Shown: positions 1 through 9,402, counted from the stretch's first letter. The stretch is 64,000 nt of DNA from Desulfoglaeba alkanexedens ALDC (GCF_005377625.1 NZ_CP040098.1:62001-126000), one strand, 5' to 3'. Program-made: numbers and translations. Notes: generated by a model not told the origin, from the letters alone.

Positions 1-2
1 GG

Positions 3-473
3 GCGGCCCGCTTCGCCAAGACCCTCTGGGCGGTGCTCGCGGTGGTGGCGGCGGGTTTTTTCGTCGCCACCTGGTTCGCAACGCGGCTTTACATGAACTA
101 CATCAAGAATCCCCTGCTCTTTTCGATCCCCATCGTGGTGATCCCGGCGGCCACGGTGGCCTCGCTCCTGGCCGTCCGATACTTTGTGGGAAAAGGCGCG
201 TGGTGGAAGGCGTGGTTCGCTTCCGCAACGACCATCGTTGGAGCCACCTTTTTCGGCCTCGCCGGCCTCTACCCGAACCTGATCCCTTCCACCCTGAACC
301 CCACCTACAGCATGACCATCTACAACTCAGCATCCAGTACCCTCACCCTCAAGATCATGCTGGGCGTCGCCCTGATTTTCGTTCCCCTCGCGATCGCCTA
401 CCAGGTCTGGACCTACCGCCTGTTCCGGCATAAGGTGACGGAAGCCGATCTCGCCTACGAAGAAGCCTACTGA
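3..473 (+). CDS. cydB: Cytochrome bd ubiquinol oxidase subunit II, C-terminal part (5' end outside window)
   Basis: The reading frame is open from the window edge, so this is the last ~156 residues of a protein that normally has about 340-380. It keeps four hydrophobic segments and the CydB-typical C-terminal stretch with GLYPNLIPSTLNP followed by TIYNSASSTLTLKIMLG. CydB pairs with CydA in the inner membrane to reduce oxygen with quinol; in strict anaerobes it serves oxygen detoxification. The frame ends LAYEEAY-stop. The start lies upstream of the window, so an internal GTG at 33 is not the true start. Identification is by recognition of the conserved C-terminal motif. Confidence 0.93.
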   Translation, partial: AARFAKTLWAVLAVVAAGFFVATWFATRLYMNYIKNPLLFSIPIVVIPAATVASLLAVRYFVGKGAWWKAWFASATTIVGATFFGLAGLYPNLIPSTLNPTYSMTIYNSASSTLTLKIMLGVALIFVPLAIAYQVWTYRLFRHKVTEADLAYEEAY

Positions 474-515
474 GCGAGCGAAGGGGCGCCGGCGGACCCT
501 CATGGAAGCGGGAAC

Positions 516-534
516 GGGGGCCGCCGGAGCCCCC
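516..534 (+). terminator. Possible terminator hairpin after cydB
   Basis: A GC-rich inverted repeat (GGGGGC, 7-nt loop, GCCCCC) lies 43 bp after the cydB stop. No run of T follows, so factor-independent termination is uncertain. Confidence 0.3.
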
Positions 535-623
535 TGCCCCAGATGGGGATCAGGGCGGCGTCAAAGCCTTGCGCCCCGCGCCTTCCCCCTTGATTTCACC
601 GCGTCCTGCGCCCTGCTTTTCCC

Positions 624-651
624 TTGACAACGGCAAAAGGGACCGTTTAAA
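624..651 (+). promoter_or_regulatory. Putative sigma70-type promoter for the qrc operon
   Basis: A perfect TTGACA box (624-629) is followed after 16 bp by TTTAAA (646-651), about 125 bp before qrcA. The spacing is one base short of ideal. This is a pattern match only; no transcript data. Confidence 0.42.
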
Positions 652-776
652 AGGGAGGCGTTTGTGAAAAATTGCTTAATTTCCAGGGGATGCAGAACAT
701 TACCACATAGCGGCATAGCCCGCGGCGGCTACGATCCTCACTTTTTTCGACAACCGCATCGGATTGAGGCAGACTC

Positions 777-1328
777 ATGGAAGACGTGAAAAAAGGCGCA
801 TCCGGTAAGGGCATGGGGGTGATCTCCTTTCTGGCGGGACTTGTCCTTGCGCTGGGCCTGGGCTGGGGGGTCTTTCCGAGCCTGTTGCATTCGAAAAAAA
901 CACAACCCTTGAATTTCCGTCATTCCAGCCACACGGACCAGACCTGTGAAGACTGCCATTACACGCGGGACGACGGCACCTATTCGGGCATCCCCGGGAT
1001 CGACAACTGCATCCAGTGTCATGAGGCGCCGATGACGGAAAGCGAGGATGAGCGGATCCTGGTGGAAGAATACATCGAGCAGGGCCGGGAGATCCCCTGG
1101 CTGGTTTACGCGCGGCAGCCGGACAACGTCTATTTTTCCCATGCCGCTCACAAGGAAGGCATGGAATGTGTCCGGTGCCACCGGGACGTCATGAAAGACG
1201 AGACGCTGCCGGTATACAAGGAAAATCGGCTCACGGGATACAGCAAGTCCACAATGAAGATGGTGGAATGCGAAAAGTGCCATGCGGAACGGGGAGCCAG
1301 CAACGCGTGCCAGGTGTGTCACAAGTAG
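777..1328 (+). CDS. qrcA: Menaquinone reductase, multihaem cytochrome c subunit QrcA
   Basis: A 183-residue membrane-anchored periplasmic cytochrome c. An uncleaved-looking N-terminal hydrophobic segment (about residues 14-34) precedes five CXXCH haem c motifs: CEDCH, CIQCH, CVRCH, CEKCH and CQVCH, the last at the very C terminus. It is the first gene of qrcABCD. In the Qrc complex QrcA takes electrons from periplasmic type I cytochrome c3 (fed by hydrogenases and formate dehydrogenases) and passes them toward the menaquinone pool. The Desulfovibrio protein is described as hexahaem, so one motif appears missing or non-canonical here. The gene order QrcA-QrcB-QrcC-QrcD fixes the assignment. 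Confidence 0.9.
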   Translation: MEDVKKGASGKGMGVISFLAGLVLALGLGWGVFPSLLHSKKTQPLNFRHSSHTDQTCEDCHYTRDDGTYSGIPGIDNCIQCHEAPMTESEDERILVEEYIEQGREIPWLVYARQPDNVYFSHAAHKEGMECVRCHRDVMKDETLPVYKENRLTGYSKSTMKMVECEKCHAERGASNACQVCHK

Positions 1329-1409
1329 GAGGGATCGGCATTCGCTTGAGACGGGTCACACACCTCACGATTGATGAGGCTTTGAACGATCCAACGAGAG
1401 GGAAGGGCG

Positions 1410-3818
1410 ATGAGTCTAGGGCGAAGAGCATTTTTGCAGTTTGCGGCCGGAGCGGTAGGCGGGACGCTCCTGACTCCCATACCCTGGAAGTTGGCCGACG
1501 ACTCAGCCATCTGGACACAGAACTGGTCATGGAGACCTTCACCTGAACCCGGCGACCTGACGGAGAAGGCGACCGTGTGCCGGTTGTGCGACGGCGGTTG
1601 CGGGATCCGGGTCCGGCTGGTGAACGGCCGCAGGGCCGTCTATATCAAGGGAAACCCGAAGCACCCAGTGAACCGCGGCGGCCTTTGCCCTCTGGGCGCG
1701 GCCGGACTGCAGCTCTTGTACGCCCCGTACCGGGTGCAACAGCCGCTCAAGCAGACCGCATCGCGCGGTGACCTGGGCGGGTTCCAGCCGATCAGCTGGG
1801 ACGATGCGATGAAGGAACTTTCCACGCGTCTGGGCGCGCTTCGATCCAAGGGGACTCCTCATTCCGTCGCCGCCGTGACCGGGGATTCCCGCAGCAGCAT
1901 GCTGCCTTTGTGGCGGCAGTTTTTGACGTCTTACGGTTCCCCCAATCTTTTCACCATGCCATCTGAAGCCGACAGCAAGGCCGTGGCGGCCTCGCTGGCT
2001 CTGGGCCGCCCGGCGGACATCGCCTTTGCCTTGGAACGAGCGGACTACGTCTTGAGTTTCGGGGCCGGCCTGCTGGAGGGTTGGGGGTCCTGCGGGCACA
2101 TGCAATCGATCTACGGGTCCTGGCGCGAGCAGCGGCCTGGGAAGCCCCCGGTGGTTCTCGTGCAGGTGGAGCCGCGAGGTTCGATCACGGCTTCCAAGGC
2201 CGATCGTTGGATCCCCGTCAATCCAGGCACCGAAGCGGCCCTCGCCCTGGGAATCGCCCATGTGATGGTACGCGAAAAGCTTTACGACCTTGACTTTGCG
2301 GCCGCATCCGCCTTCGGTTTCGAAGACTGGTTCGACGCCTGGGGGACGAAACGGCAGGGATTCAAGAATTTTGTGCTTGCGGCCTACAAGCCGGCCGAGG
2401 TTTCGGGGATCACCGGTGTGGATCCTCAGCGCATCGAAGAACTGGCCCGGGAATTCGCACGGCAGGAACGGGCCGTGGCGGTCTGGGGCCAGGATGCGGG
2501 TGCCACCCCGAACAACGTGTACCACGACCTGGCGTTTCTCGCTCTGAACGCCTTGAAGGGGAACTTCAAGCGAGGCGGCCTGGTGGGTCTGATGCCGGAA
2601 CCGCCGCTGGGAGCCCTCCCGCAGCCGGTGCTCGACGCGTACGCCTCCCACGGCCTGTCCCGGGACCGGCTCGACCGCACTGCGCCCCAGCCGCCTCCTT
2701 TAAGCGCGAACGCCTTCCACGCCTTCCTGGACGTCATGGCTCGAGAACCAGCCTATCCCGTCGAGGTGCTGCTGGTGCATGAAGCGAACCCGGCGTACGC
2801 GCTTTCCGAAAACCACCTGTTTGCCGACGCGGCGGCCAAGGCGGGCCTCGTGGTATCTTTCTCGTCCTTCATGGATGAAACCGCCGTCATGGCTGACCTG
2901 GTTCTTCCCAATCATGCGGTATTCGAGCGGCTGGACGACGTGATCGGCGTGCCCGGTGCCCCCTTCGCCTACTATGCGCTCGCCGCACCGGTTCTTCCGC
3001 CGCGGTACAACACGCGGCATACCGGCGACGTGCTGCTCACCCTCGCCCGGTTCCTCGGCGGGACGGTTGCCGAAGGGCTTCCGTGGGAAAGCTACGAGTC
3101 GTTCCTGCGGGAAAGGGTGCAGGGGCTTGCCGCCGCCTACAGAGGCGCGGTGGCGAAAGATGCCACGGTTCAGCCGGGAAGGCTGGAGGCGGGTGCGCCG
3201 GTGAAGACCAACTTCAAGGACGCCCGGGACCTCTGGAACCAGCTGCAGCAGGGCTACTGCTGGTACGACGCTCCCGCCGACCCGATGGAACTTCTCCAGA
3301 CGGCTTCAGGCCAATACGAGTTCGCTTGCCAGAGACTGGCCGAAGTGCTTCCTCCCATACCCGAAGACCGGTTCCTTATGCCCCAATTCGCTCCCCTTCA
3401 GCCTTCGGGGGATCCCGGCGAATTCCCGCTGCTTCTCATGGTATATTCGGAACCGGCCTTGAGCGACGGGTTCTACGCCAACCCTCCGTTCATGAACAAG
3501 CTCCTCCCCGACGACTTGCTCCTGGGAAACGATCTATTCGCCCAGGTCCATCCCAGGACCGCGGCGACGGTCGGCCTGACCGAAGGCGGCCGGGCGCTTA
3601 TCCGGACGCCTCGAGGCGAAGCCGCCGTGCGCGTCCACCTGAACCCGGCCGTCCGCCCCGAAACGATTGCCATGGTGCGGGGGCTGGGACACACGGCTTA
3701 TGACGAATACATCCAGGGCAAGGGGACCAACGCCGGCGGTCTCGTCGAAGTGCAGATGGATCCCATAACGGGTCTGGGAACGGTTTGGGCCACCCGCGCC
3801 CAACTCCGAAGGGCCTAA
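1410..3818 (+). CDS. qrcB: Menaquinone reductase, molybdopterin-oxidoreductase-like subunit QrcB
   Basis: An 802-residue protein of the molybdopterin oxidoreductase superfamily. It begins with a twin-arginine signal (GRRAFLQFAAG, residues 4-14), so it is exported folded to the periplasm. An N-terminal iron-sulfur motif (C57, C60, C64, C93) follows, then the molybdopterin-oxidoreductase and dinucleotide-binding domains. In characterised Qrc complexes QrcB has the family fold but is reported without molybdenum, acting in electron transfer rather than catalysis. A good ribosome site (GAGAGGGAAGG) precedes the ATG. It sits 81 bp after qrcA and 13 bp before qrcC, consistent with one operon. Confidence 0.92.
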   Translation: MSLGRRAFLQFAAGAVGGTLLTPIPWKLADDSAIWTQNWSWRPSPEPGDLTEKATVCRLCDGGCGIRVRLVNGRRAVYIKGNPKHPVNRGGLCPLGAAGLQLLYAPYRVQQPLKQTASRGDLGGFQPISWDDAMKELSTRLGALRSKGTPHSVAAVTGDSRSSMLPLWRQFLTSYGSPNLFTMPSEADSKAVAASLALGRPADIAFALERADYVLSFGAGLLEGWGSCGHMQSIYGSWREQRPGKPPVVLVQVEPRGSITASKADRWIPVNPGTEAALALGIAHVMVREKLYDLDFAAASAFGFEDWFDAWGTKRQGFKNFVLAAYKPAEVSGITGVDPQRIEELAREFARQERAVAVWGQDAGATPNNVYHDLAFLALNALKGNFKRGGLVGLMPEPPLGALPQPVLDAYASHGLSRDRLDRTAPQPPPLSANAFHAFLDVMAREPAYPVEVLLVHEANPAYALSENHLFADAAAKAGLVVSFSSFMDETAVMADLVLPNHAVFERLDDVIGVPGAPFAYYALAAPVLPPRYNTRHTGDVLLTLARFLGGTVAEGLPWESYESFLRERVQGLAAAYRGAVAKDATVQPGRLEAGAPVKTNFKDARDLWNQLQQGYCWYDAPADPMELLQTASGQYEFACQRLAEVLPPIPEDRFLMPQFAPLQPSGDPGEFPLLLMVYSEPALSDGFYANPPFMNKLLPDDLLLGNDLFAQVHPRTAATVGLTEGGRALIRTPRGEAAVRVHLNPAVRPETIAMVRGLGHTAYDEYIQGKGTNAGGLVEVQMDPITGLGTVWATRAQLRRA

Positions 3819-3831
3819 ACGAGGGTTACCT

Positions 3832-4593
3832 ATGAGCGGAAACGGACATTCGGAACATCCTGAAAGTGCGGTGCGTTTCGGCATGGTCATCGACCTGGAC
3901 AAGTGCACGGGATGCGGCGCCTGCACCGTGGCCTGCCAGCAGGAAAACAACATCGCCTTCCGGCCGGACGAGAGCAACAAGCTGCGCACTATATCGTGGA
4001 TGACGCTCTACCGGTTGGAAAACGGGCAGGACTACCCCGACCACCGGGTGGCGTACCTTCCGCGGCCCTGCATGCACTGCGATTCGGGTCATGATGCCCC
4101 CTGCACCTTCGTATGCCCGGTGAACGCCACCAAGCGCGACGAAACCACCGGATTCGTAAACCACATCCCTGTGCGCTGCATCGGTTGCCGCTACTGCATG
4201 GTGGCCTGCCCGTATCACGCCCGAAGCTTCAACTGGTGGGATCCCAAGTGGCCGGAAACCATGGAGGCCATGTTGAACCCGGAGGTGAGCCCCAGGATGC
4301 GCGGGGTGGTGGAAAAGTGCACCTTTTGTCACCATCGCTACTACCGCGCCCGGGATGCCGCCCGTGCGGCCGGAGAAGATCCGGACACCGTCCTCTACAC
4401 GCCCGCCTGCGCCGAAGCGTGCCCGACCGGCGCCATCGTCTTCGGGAACCTCAAGGACCCGCACAGCGAGGTGGCGGAGCTCAGCAAGGACTCCCGGGCC
4501 TTCCGGCTTCTTGCCAAGCTTCACACGGAACCCAAGGTGATCTATCTGAGCAGGCATGCATGGGTGCACAAGCAGTCCGACAACGGGCTGTGA
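3832..4593 (+). CDS. qrcC: Menaquinone reductase, iron-sulfur cluster subunit QrcC
   Basis: A 253-residue ferredoxin-like subunit of the DmsB/PsrB type. Four cysteine clusters are visible: CTGCGACTVAC (C25, C28, C31, C35), CMHCDSGHDAPCTFVCP, CIGCRYCMVACP, and a split CTFCHH ... CAEACP. This is the usual set for up to four Fe-S clusters wiring a catalytic-type subunit to an NrfD-type membrane subunit. No signal peptide is seen; export is expected by piggy-back on the twin-arginine signal of QrcB. It starts 13 bp after qrcB and is followed by qrcD after 41 bp. Confidence 0.92.
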   Translation: MSGNGHSEHPESAVRFGMVIDLDKCTGCGACTVACQQENNIAFRPDESNKLRTISWMTLYRLENGQDYPDHRVAYLPRPCMHCDSGHDAPCTFVCPVNATKRDETTGFVNHIPVRCIGCRYCMVACPYHARSFNWWDPKWPETMEAMLNPEVSPRMRGVVEKCTFCHHRYYRARDAARAAGEDPDTVLYTPACAEACPTGAIVFGNLKDPHSEVAELSKDSRAFRLLAKLHTEPKVIYLSRHAWVHKQSDNGL

Positions 4594-4634
4594 GCTCAAC
4601 CCGCGACGAGAACCGAGGCACTGAGGAGTGACTG

Positions 4635-5876
4635 ATGGATAAGGCACTGATTCCCGATGGATTGAAGCGTTGTCCGTTTCCGATCTTCGCTCTCTGGTTG
4701 CTGGCGCTCCTTGCCGTAATCGGCTGGGGCGTTTACGCCGGTCTGACCGTGCTTCTCAAGGGCCTGAACGTGACCGGGTTGAACAATTATTTCGGTTTCG
4801 GCTTATACATCACCGTGGACCTGGCCATCATCGCTCTGGGCGCCGGGGCGTTCTTTTCCGGCTTCATGTATTACGGCATCTCGCGCTTCTTCCCGCAGCT
4901 CAAAGAACTGGGCAAGATCATCAATCTGGCGGTGATAATCGGGTTCTGCTGTTACACGGGCGCTCTGCTGGTGCTCCTGCTGGAGATCGGCCAGCCGCTC
5001 CGCGGCTGGTTCGGCTATTGGCACGCCAACGTCCATTCCATGCTCACCGAAGTGATCTTCTGTATCACCTGCTACGCCATCGTGCTGGTGATCGAGTTCA
5101 CGCCGATCATCCTGGAAAACCGCAAGCTCGACCAGGTGAAGCCCCTTCACGTTTTCGGCCACAGCCTCCATGAACTCATGGCCCTCTTCGCCCTCACGGG
5201 CACGTTTTTGAGCTTCTTCCATCAAGGATCTCTGGGCGGTGTGCCGGGCGTCATGTTCGGCCGCCCCTTCGCCTACCGGACGGGCTTCTTCATCTGGCCC
5301 TGGACGTTCTTTTTGTTCACGCTGTCGGCCATGGCGAGCGGCCCGGCCTTCACGGCGCTCGTCTGCCGCCTCATCGAAAAGGCGACCCGAAAGCGCCTGG
5401 TCGATCATAACGTGTATCTTATGATCGCTAAGATCCAGGGGGGCCTGCTCCTCGCGTACCTGATCTTCAAGGGCATGGACACCCTTTACTGGGCCTTGGA
5501 CACCGCGCCAAGCTTCGGACAGAAACTCACCGACTTCTACCGGGCGCCCTACGGCATGTGGCTCCTCTTCGCGGAACTCGGGATCTGCGGTGTCATCCCG
5601 GCCGTCATCCTGCTCACCCCCAAGGCGCGCGAAAACAACCATCTGCTGTTCCTGGCCTTCTTCCTGGACTGCGTGGGTATCGGCATCAACCGGTTCGTCA
5701 TGACGGTTCAGGCCATCGCCATTCCGGTGATGCCCTTCGATGAGTGGGCGGTCTATGTTCCGACCTGGGCCGAATGGGCCCCGTGCGTCGCCATGCTGTG
5801 CTACGGCGCCGTGATCGTATCCCTTTCCTACCGGTACCTCCCGGTGTTTCCGCAGGAAAAGGAGTTGAACCGCTAA
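4635..5876 (+). CDS. qrcD: Menaquinone reductase, integral membrane subunit QrcD (NrfD/PsrC family)
   Basis: A 413-residue polytopic protein with about ten hydrophobic segments, typical of the NrfD/PsrC family. It anchors the periplasmic Qrc subunits and provides the menaquinone site, linking periplasmic hydrogen or formate oxidation to the quinone pool and hence to QmoABC for sulfate reduction (family knowledge). Last gene of the qrc operon, starting 41 bp after qrcC. The 3' flank changes abruptly into dispersed repeat sequence. Confidence 0.92.
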   Translation: MDKALIPDGLKRCPFPIFALWLLALLAVIGWGVYAGLTVLLKGLNVTGLNNYFGFGLYITVDLAIIALGAGAFFSGFMYYGISRFFPQLKELGKIINLAVIIGFCCYTGALLVLLLEIGQPLRGWFGYWHANVHSMLTEVIFCITCYAIVLVIEFTPIILENRKLDQVKPLHVFGHSLHELMALFALTGTFLSFFHQGSLGGVPGVMFGRPFAYRTGFFIWPWTFFLFTLSAMASGPAFTALVCRLIEKATRKRLVDHNVYLMIAKIQGGLLLAYLIFKGMDTLYWALDTAPSFGQKLTDFYRAPYGMWLLFAELGICGVIPAVILLTPKARENNHLLFLAFFLDCVGIGINRFVMTVQAIAIPVMPFDEWAVYVPTWAEWAPCVAMLCYGAVIVSLSYRYLPVFPQEKELNR

Positions 5877-5880
5877 GAGT

Positions 5881-6090
5881 TTGGTAGCGTTCTAAAGTGG
5901 AGACCTTAAGCGAGAAGGTTGACGAAGGTCAAAAAATCCCCCTCTCCCTTGATGGGAGAGGGTTGGGGTGAGGGTGAGAAAATTAACGTATGTCAATCAG
6001 TTACATTCCCCTCCCCTTAATCCCCTCCCACAAGGGGAGGGGAAATAGAATTTGGCATCAAATTTTGGGTCTATTATTTTCTACGTTGAT
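5881..6090. repeat. Single 111-bp double-hairpin unit with flanking dispersed sequence
   Basis: Positions 5881-5937 carry a sequence (TTTGGTAGCGTTCTAAAG onward) repeated near 24708. Next is one copy (about 5938-6048) of the 111-bp unit that is tandemly amplified at 31480, 32878, 39778 and 40880: hairpin CCCTCTCCC-TTGAT-GGGAGAGGG, an AT-rich spacer, then a CCCCTCCC/GGGGAGGGG hairpin. The tail (6053-6090) resembles the sequence just upstream of the endolysin genes (TCTATTxTTTTCTACG). No coding function is seen between qrcD and 6299. Confidence 0.75.
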
Positions 6091-6227
6091 GGATCGCGGC
6101 GGGAGCGCCGCTACTGCAGATGCGCCGCCGCTCATACTATGCACCCCCGCTCCCACAACGGCCCCCCGCAGCTCCCCCGTCCCCTTCCTCCACTCCCCCG
6201 CCGCGGCTTCCCCGCGGCAGGTTTCGT

Positions 6228-6255
6228 TTGACACCACCCCAGGCGGATGTTAGCC
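6228..6255 (+). promoter_or_regulatory. Weak candidate promoter for the 6299 membrane-protein pair
   Basis: TTGACA (6228-6233), a 16-bp spacer and TTAGCC (6250-6255). The -35 box is perfect but the -10 box is poor; it is placed 43 bp before the next gene. Confidence 0.22.
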
Positions 6256-6298
6256 TCACAGAACTCTAAGGCGGATTCCACATTCTTGGCTTTGTTGT

Positions 6299-7096
6299 AT
6301 GGCAGTTATGGCTCAGCGCAATCGCTTGGCAGACCTTTTCGAAGGCAAACGCTCTCAGAAGATCGTCCTGACCGTCGCCGTTCTGGCTCTTCTTCTGCTT
6401 GAATTGCTCATTTATGTGGCCGCGGCCGGCCAGGCCGGCGAAAAGAGCCGCGTGATCGTGACGGACCACGAAGGGCGGAAGGTCTATGAAACCACCGGCG
6501 GCACGCTGACCAGTTACGAACGGATGGTTTTCGAAAGCACCTTCGGGCCGCTCGAAGGCTATCGGTTGCACGTGGAAACGGAAAAGCGGCCCTTCCCGTT
6601 TCGTGCATGGCTCACGGCGGCCGTCGGAATACCCATGGGGCTCATTCTCCTGATTGCTTTCGCGGTCAAGGTGTTCATGACGCTGCTTTACGGGGAAGAT
6701 GGGGGCGACCCGGGGGAACGCGGTCCGCAGGGGGAGGCGACCGCTGGGCGCTTCGGTTCGGTGCTCCACGCCATGCACCGGGTTTCCGTCCTGCACTTCG
6801 GCCTGCTGGTGGTGCTGGGGCTGATCCTTTTCTGGATGGTTCCCAATTTCATCGAAGACTTCGGGCGGGTGGCCGCCGCCTTCCTGGTGGACCACAAGTG
6901 GTTCCTGCTGGCGACGGCGGGTTTTGCGGCCTTCCTCATCATTTGGGTGATTTACTTACGCTATCGGCTGTCACGACAGATGCTCGACCATCAGTATCGC
7001 ATCGAAAAGCTGCGGATCGAGCACCAGGCACTCGTTAAGGACGACGCTCCGACCCTGCTCACTCAAACCGGCGATCAGGCTTCTCAGGGCAACTGA
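6299..7096 (+). CDS. Unrecognised four-segment membrane protein
   Basis: A 265-residue protein I do not recognise. It has a hydrophobic segment at about residues 24-42, a soluble stretch of ~75 residues with an EGRKVYETTGG sequence that looks extracytoplasmic, a second segment around 105-125, and two more (about 160-185 and 197-218). A charged, possibly helical C terminus follows. The translation start is uncertain (ATG at 6299 or 6308; neither has a strong ribosome site). Next gene 14 bp downstream is also a small membrane protein, so the two probably form an operon and may work together. No catalytic motif was found. Confidence 0.7.
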   Translation: MAVMAQRNRLADLFEGKRSQKIVLTVAVLALLLLELLIYVAAAGQAGEKSRVIVTDHEGRKVYETTGGTLTSYERMVFESTFGPLEGYRLHVETEKRPFPFRAWLTAAVGIPMGLILLIAFAVKVFMTLLYGEDGGDPGERGPQGEATAGRFGSVLHAMHRVSVLHFGLLVVLGLILFWMVPNFIEDFGRVAAAFLVDHKWFLLATAGFAAFLIIWVIYLRYRLSRQMLDHQYRIEKLRIEHQALVKDDAPTLLTQTGDQASQGN

Positions 7097-7110
7097 AAGG
7101 ACTTCCCGTC

Positions 7111-7542
7111 ATGTGGTTCAGCCGACTTTTCAAACGCAGGAAATCCGAAGACGCGGAAAAGAGACCCACCGTCACGCAGGGCATTTTCTACCTCTACCTG
7201 ATTATCGGGCTGCAGGTGCTGTTCGTGTTCGCCCTGATGGCGATCATCATCACGATCGGAAAGGTGCTGGCCACGCCCCTATGGGTGTTTCTCTTCACTT
7301 TTTTGGTGGGCGTGGGCGGATGCATGTACATCTACCGGAAGGCCAAATCCCAGTTCCGGCGGTTCAAAGAGACACTCCAGCGCGTGGACCTGTCGGATCG
7401 CAATTACGAAATCAGCCTCATGGGCGGCGTTCTCACGATGCGGGTCGAGCACCATCCGCGGACGCTCTTGGAAGACCATTCCCCACCGGTGTTGGAAGCG
7501 GAAACGGTTAAGGCACAGCCGGGAAGCGGTCTCGCGGGCTGA
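7111..7542 (+). CDS. Unrecognised small membrane protein
   Basis: A 143-residue protein with a basic N terminus (RLFKRRKSEDAEKRP), two adjacent hydrophobic segments (about residues 28-50 and 55-75) and a ~65-residue charged cytoplasmic-looking tail. It is 14 bp after the preceding membrane protein with a ribosome-like AAAGGAC upstream. Function unknown. It converges on nadB with only 18 bp between stop codons. Confidence 0.7.
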   Translation: MWFSRLFKRRKSEDAEKRPTVTQGIFYLYLIIGLQVLFVFALMAIIITIGKVLATPLWVFLFTFLVGVGGCMYIYRKAKSQFRRFKETLQRVDLSDRNYEISLMGGVLTMRVEHHPRTLLEDHSPPVLEAETVKAQPGSGLAG

Positions 7543-7560
7543 ACGGGCGGGCGGCGGCCG

Positions 7561-9222
7561 TCACCACGCGAGGCCCTGCACCACGGGATCGCCGTAGGGT
7601 CCGCGTTGGATGACAGTGTCCTTGCGCCAGTGGATGTCGTCTTTTTGAGGGTAATCCAGGTTGTAGTGCAGACCTCGGCTTTCGGTCCTCGCGATGGCGC
7701 AATGGATGATCAGTTCGGCCACCAGGGCCAGATTCTGCAGTTCCACCAGGTCGCTGTTGAGCTGGATGTTGGGCATGTGTTCGCGGATTTCGAGCCAGAT
7801 CTGGGCCATGTGTTTTTGAGCCAGCCTCAGGCGTTTGTCCCTTCGAACGATCCCCACGTAGTTCCACATCAGACGCCGGACGTCGTCCCAGTTATGGGAA
7901 ATCAGAACCATTTCATTCTGGTTGCCGTTGGCCGCATCGAACGGGAAGGCTTCGGCGGAAACGGCGGGAAAGCGGCGCCGCCGCCATGCTTCCAGGCGTT
8001 CGGTGCAGCAGCGGGCCGCTTCATGGGAGAAGACGGCCGCCTCCAGCAGCGAATTGCTCGCCAAGCGGTTGGCTCCATGAAGCCCGGTGCAGGCGCATTC
8101 CCCGATGGCGTAGAGGTTCGGAAGCGACGTTTCACCGGCGAGATTTGTGGCGATCCCGCCGCACATGTAGTGGGCCGCGGGGACGACCGGTATCGGGTCC
8201 CGGGTGATATCGATTCCCAGAGACAGGCATTTGCTGTAGATGTTTGGAAAGCGTTGCTTGAGAAATGCCGGATCTCGGTGGGTGATGTCCAGGAAGACGC
8301 AGTCGTCGCCCGTTCGTTTCATTTCGGTATCGATGGCGCGGGCCACCACGTCCCGGAAGGCCAGGTCTTTCATGGGATGGTACTTTTCCATGAAGGCGTT
8401 GCCGCGGCGGTCGATGAGGCGGCCGCCTTCGCCCCGCACGGCTTCCGAAATCAGGAAGTTTTTCGCTTGGGGGTGGTAGAGGCAGGTGGGATGGAATTGG
8501 ACGAATTCCAGGTTGGCCAGGCGGGCGCCGGCGCGGTAGGCCATGGCGAGTCCGTCGCCGGTGGCCACGTCGGGGTTGCTGGTATAGAGGTAGACCTTTC
8601 CGGCGCCGCCGGTGCACAGCAAGGTGGCATGAGCCATGAACGTGTGGATTTCGCGGGCCTTGCTGTCGAAGATGAAGGCGCCCCAGCATTGCTGGTGCTG
8701 TTTAAGCGGAGTGGTGCCCAGCCGCAGGGAATCGTGCTGTACGATGAGGTCCAGGGCCAGGTGGTCTTCGAAGATGTGGATGTTGGGGTTCGCTTCCGCC
8801 GCTTCGATGAGGACCCGTTCGATGGCTCGACCGGTCATGTCTTCCGCGTGGACGACCCGGTTGCGGCTGTGGCCGCCTTCCCGGCCGAGATCGAAGAAGG
8901 CCTCATCGGTTCGGCTCTTCGAAAAGGCAACGCCGAAGGTCACCAGGTCGCGGATGCGGTCCGGCCCGGAACGGACCACCTTTTCCACCACGTCTTCGTG
9001 GCAGAGGCCGTCTCCGGCCTTCAGGGTGTCTTCGATGTGGAGCTGGAACGAGTCGTCGGGACCCAGGGCGGAAGCGATGCCGCCCTGAGCATAGTTGGTG
9101 CTGGTTTCCAGCTTGTCCTTTTTGGTGACGATGGCCACCGTGGCATCCCGGGCGGCCTTGAGGGCGAAGGTGAGCCCGGCGATGCCGCTTCCGATGACCA
9201 GAAAGTCGAACTGATGGTCCAT
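7561..9222 (-). CDS. nadB: L-aspartate oxidase
   Basis: A 553-residue flavoprotein of the succinate dehydrogenase/fumarate reductase family. The N terminus has the FAD-binding GSGIAG loop (residues 11-16) and the NadB-like TNYAQGGIASAL region; HFxxLD-type FAD contacts and a substrate-site GGHSRNRVVHAED stretch are also visible, with a conserved C-terminal helical domain containing the R/E-rich ARTESRGLHYNLDYP end. It oxidises L-aspartate to iminoaspartate for quinolinate and NAD synthesis; in anaerobes fumarate can be the acceptor. Length is typical (~530-550). It stands alone; no nadA or nadC is adjacent. Confidence 0.93.
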   Translation of the reverse strand: MDHQFDFLVIGSGIAGLTFALKAARDATVAIVTKKDKLETSTNYAQGGIASALGPDDSFQLHIEDTLKAGDGLCHEDVVEKVVRSGPDRIRDLVTFGVAFSKSRTDEAFFDLGREGGHSRNRVVHAEDMTGRAIERVLIEAAEANPNIHIFEDHLALDLIVQHDSLRLGTTPLKQHQQCWGAFIFDSKAREIHTFMAHATLLCTGGAGKVYLYTSNPDVATGDGLAMAYRAGARLANLEFVQFHPTCLYHPQAKNFLISEAVRGEGGRLIDRRGNAFMEKYHPMKDLAFRDVVARAIDTEMKRTGDDCVFLDITHRDPAFLKQRFPNIYSKCLSLGIDITRDPIPVVPAAHYMCGGIATNLAGETSLPNLYAIGECACTGLHGANRLASNSLLEAAVFSHEAARCCTERLEAWRRRRFPAVSAEAFPFDAANGNQNEMVLISHNWDDVRRLMWNYVGIVRRDKRLRLAQKHMAQIWLEIREHMPNIQLNSDLVELQNLALVAELIIHCAIARTESRGLHYNLDYPQKDDIHWRKDTVIQRGPYGDPVVQGLAW

Positions 9223-9402
9223 GCGTTGAACCTCGCGAACTTTTTGAAGGAACGAGCGTCGGATCCGGCGGGCGGCAAGGCCCGCCCGAAGGGCACGGTA
9301 CGGTGCCGTCCCGCGGCAGAGGCGACTCTATTCCATAACGCGGCGCTTGTAAAGTGAGGGGGCGCCACCTGCAGCAGATGAAGGAACGGGCGAGGTGGTC
9401 TT

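Noticed and set aside
7606..9357. A 583-codon plus-strand frame antisense to nadB
   Set aside because: It is the complement of a clearly recognised GC-rich gene (third-position GC bias); no homologous domain is seen.
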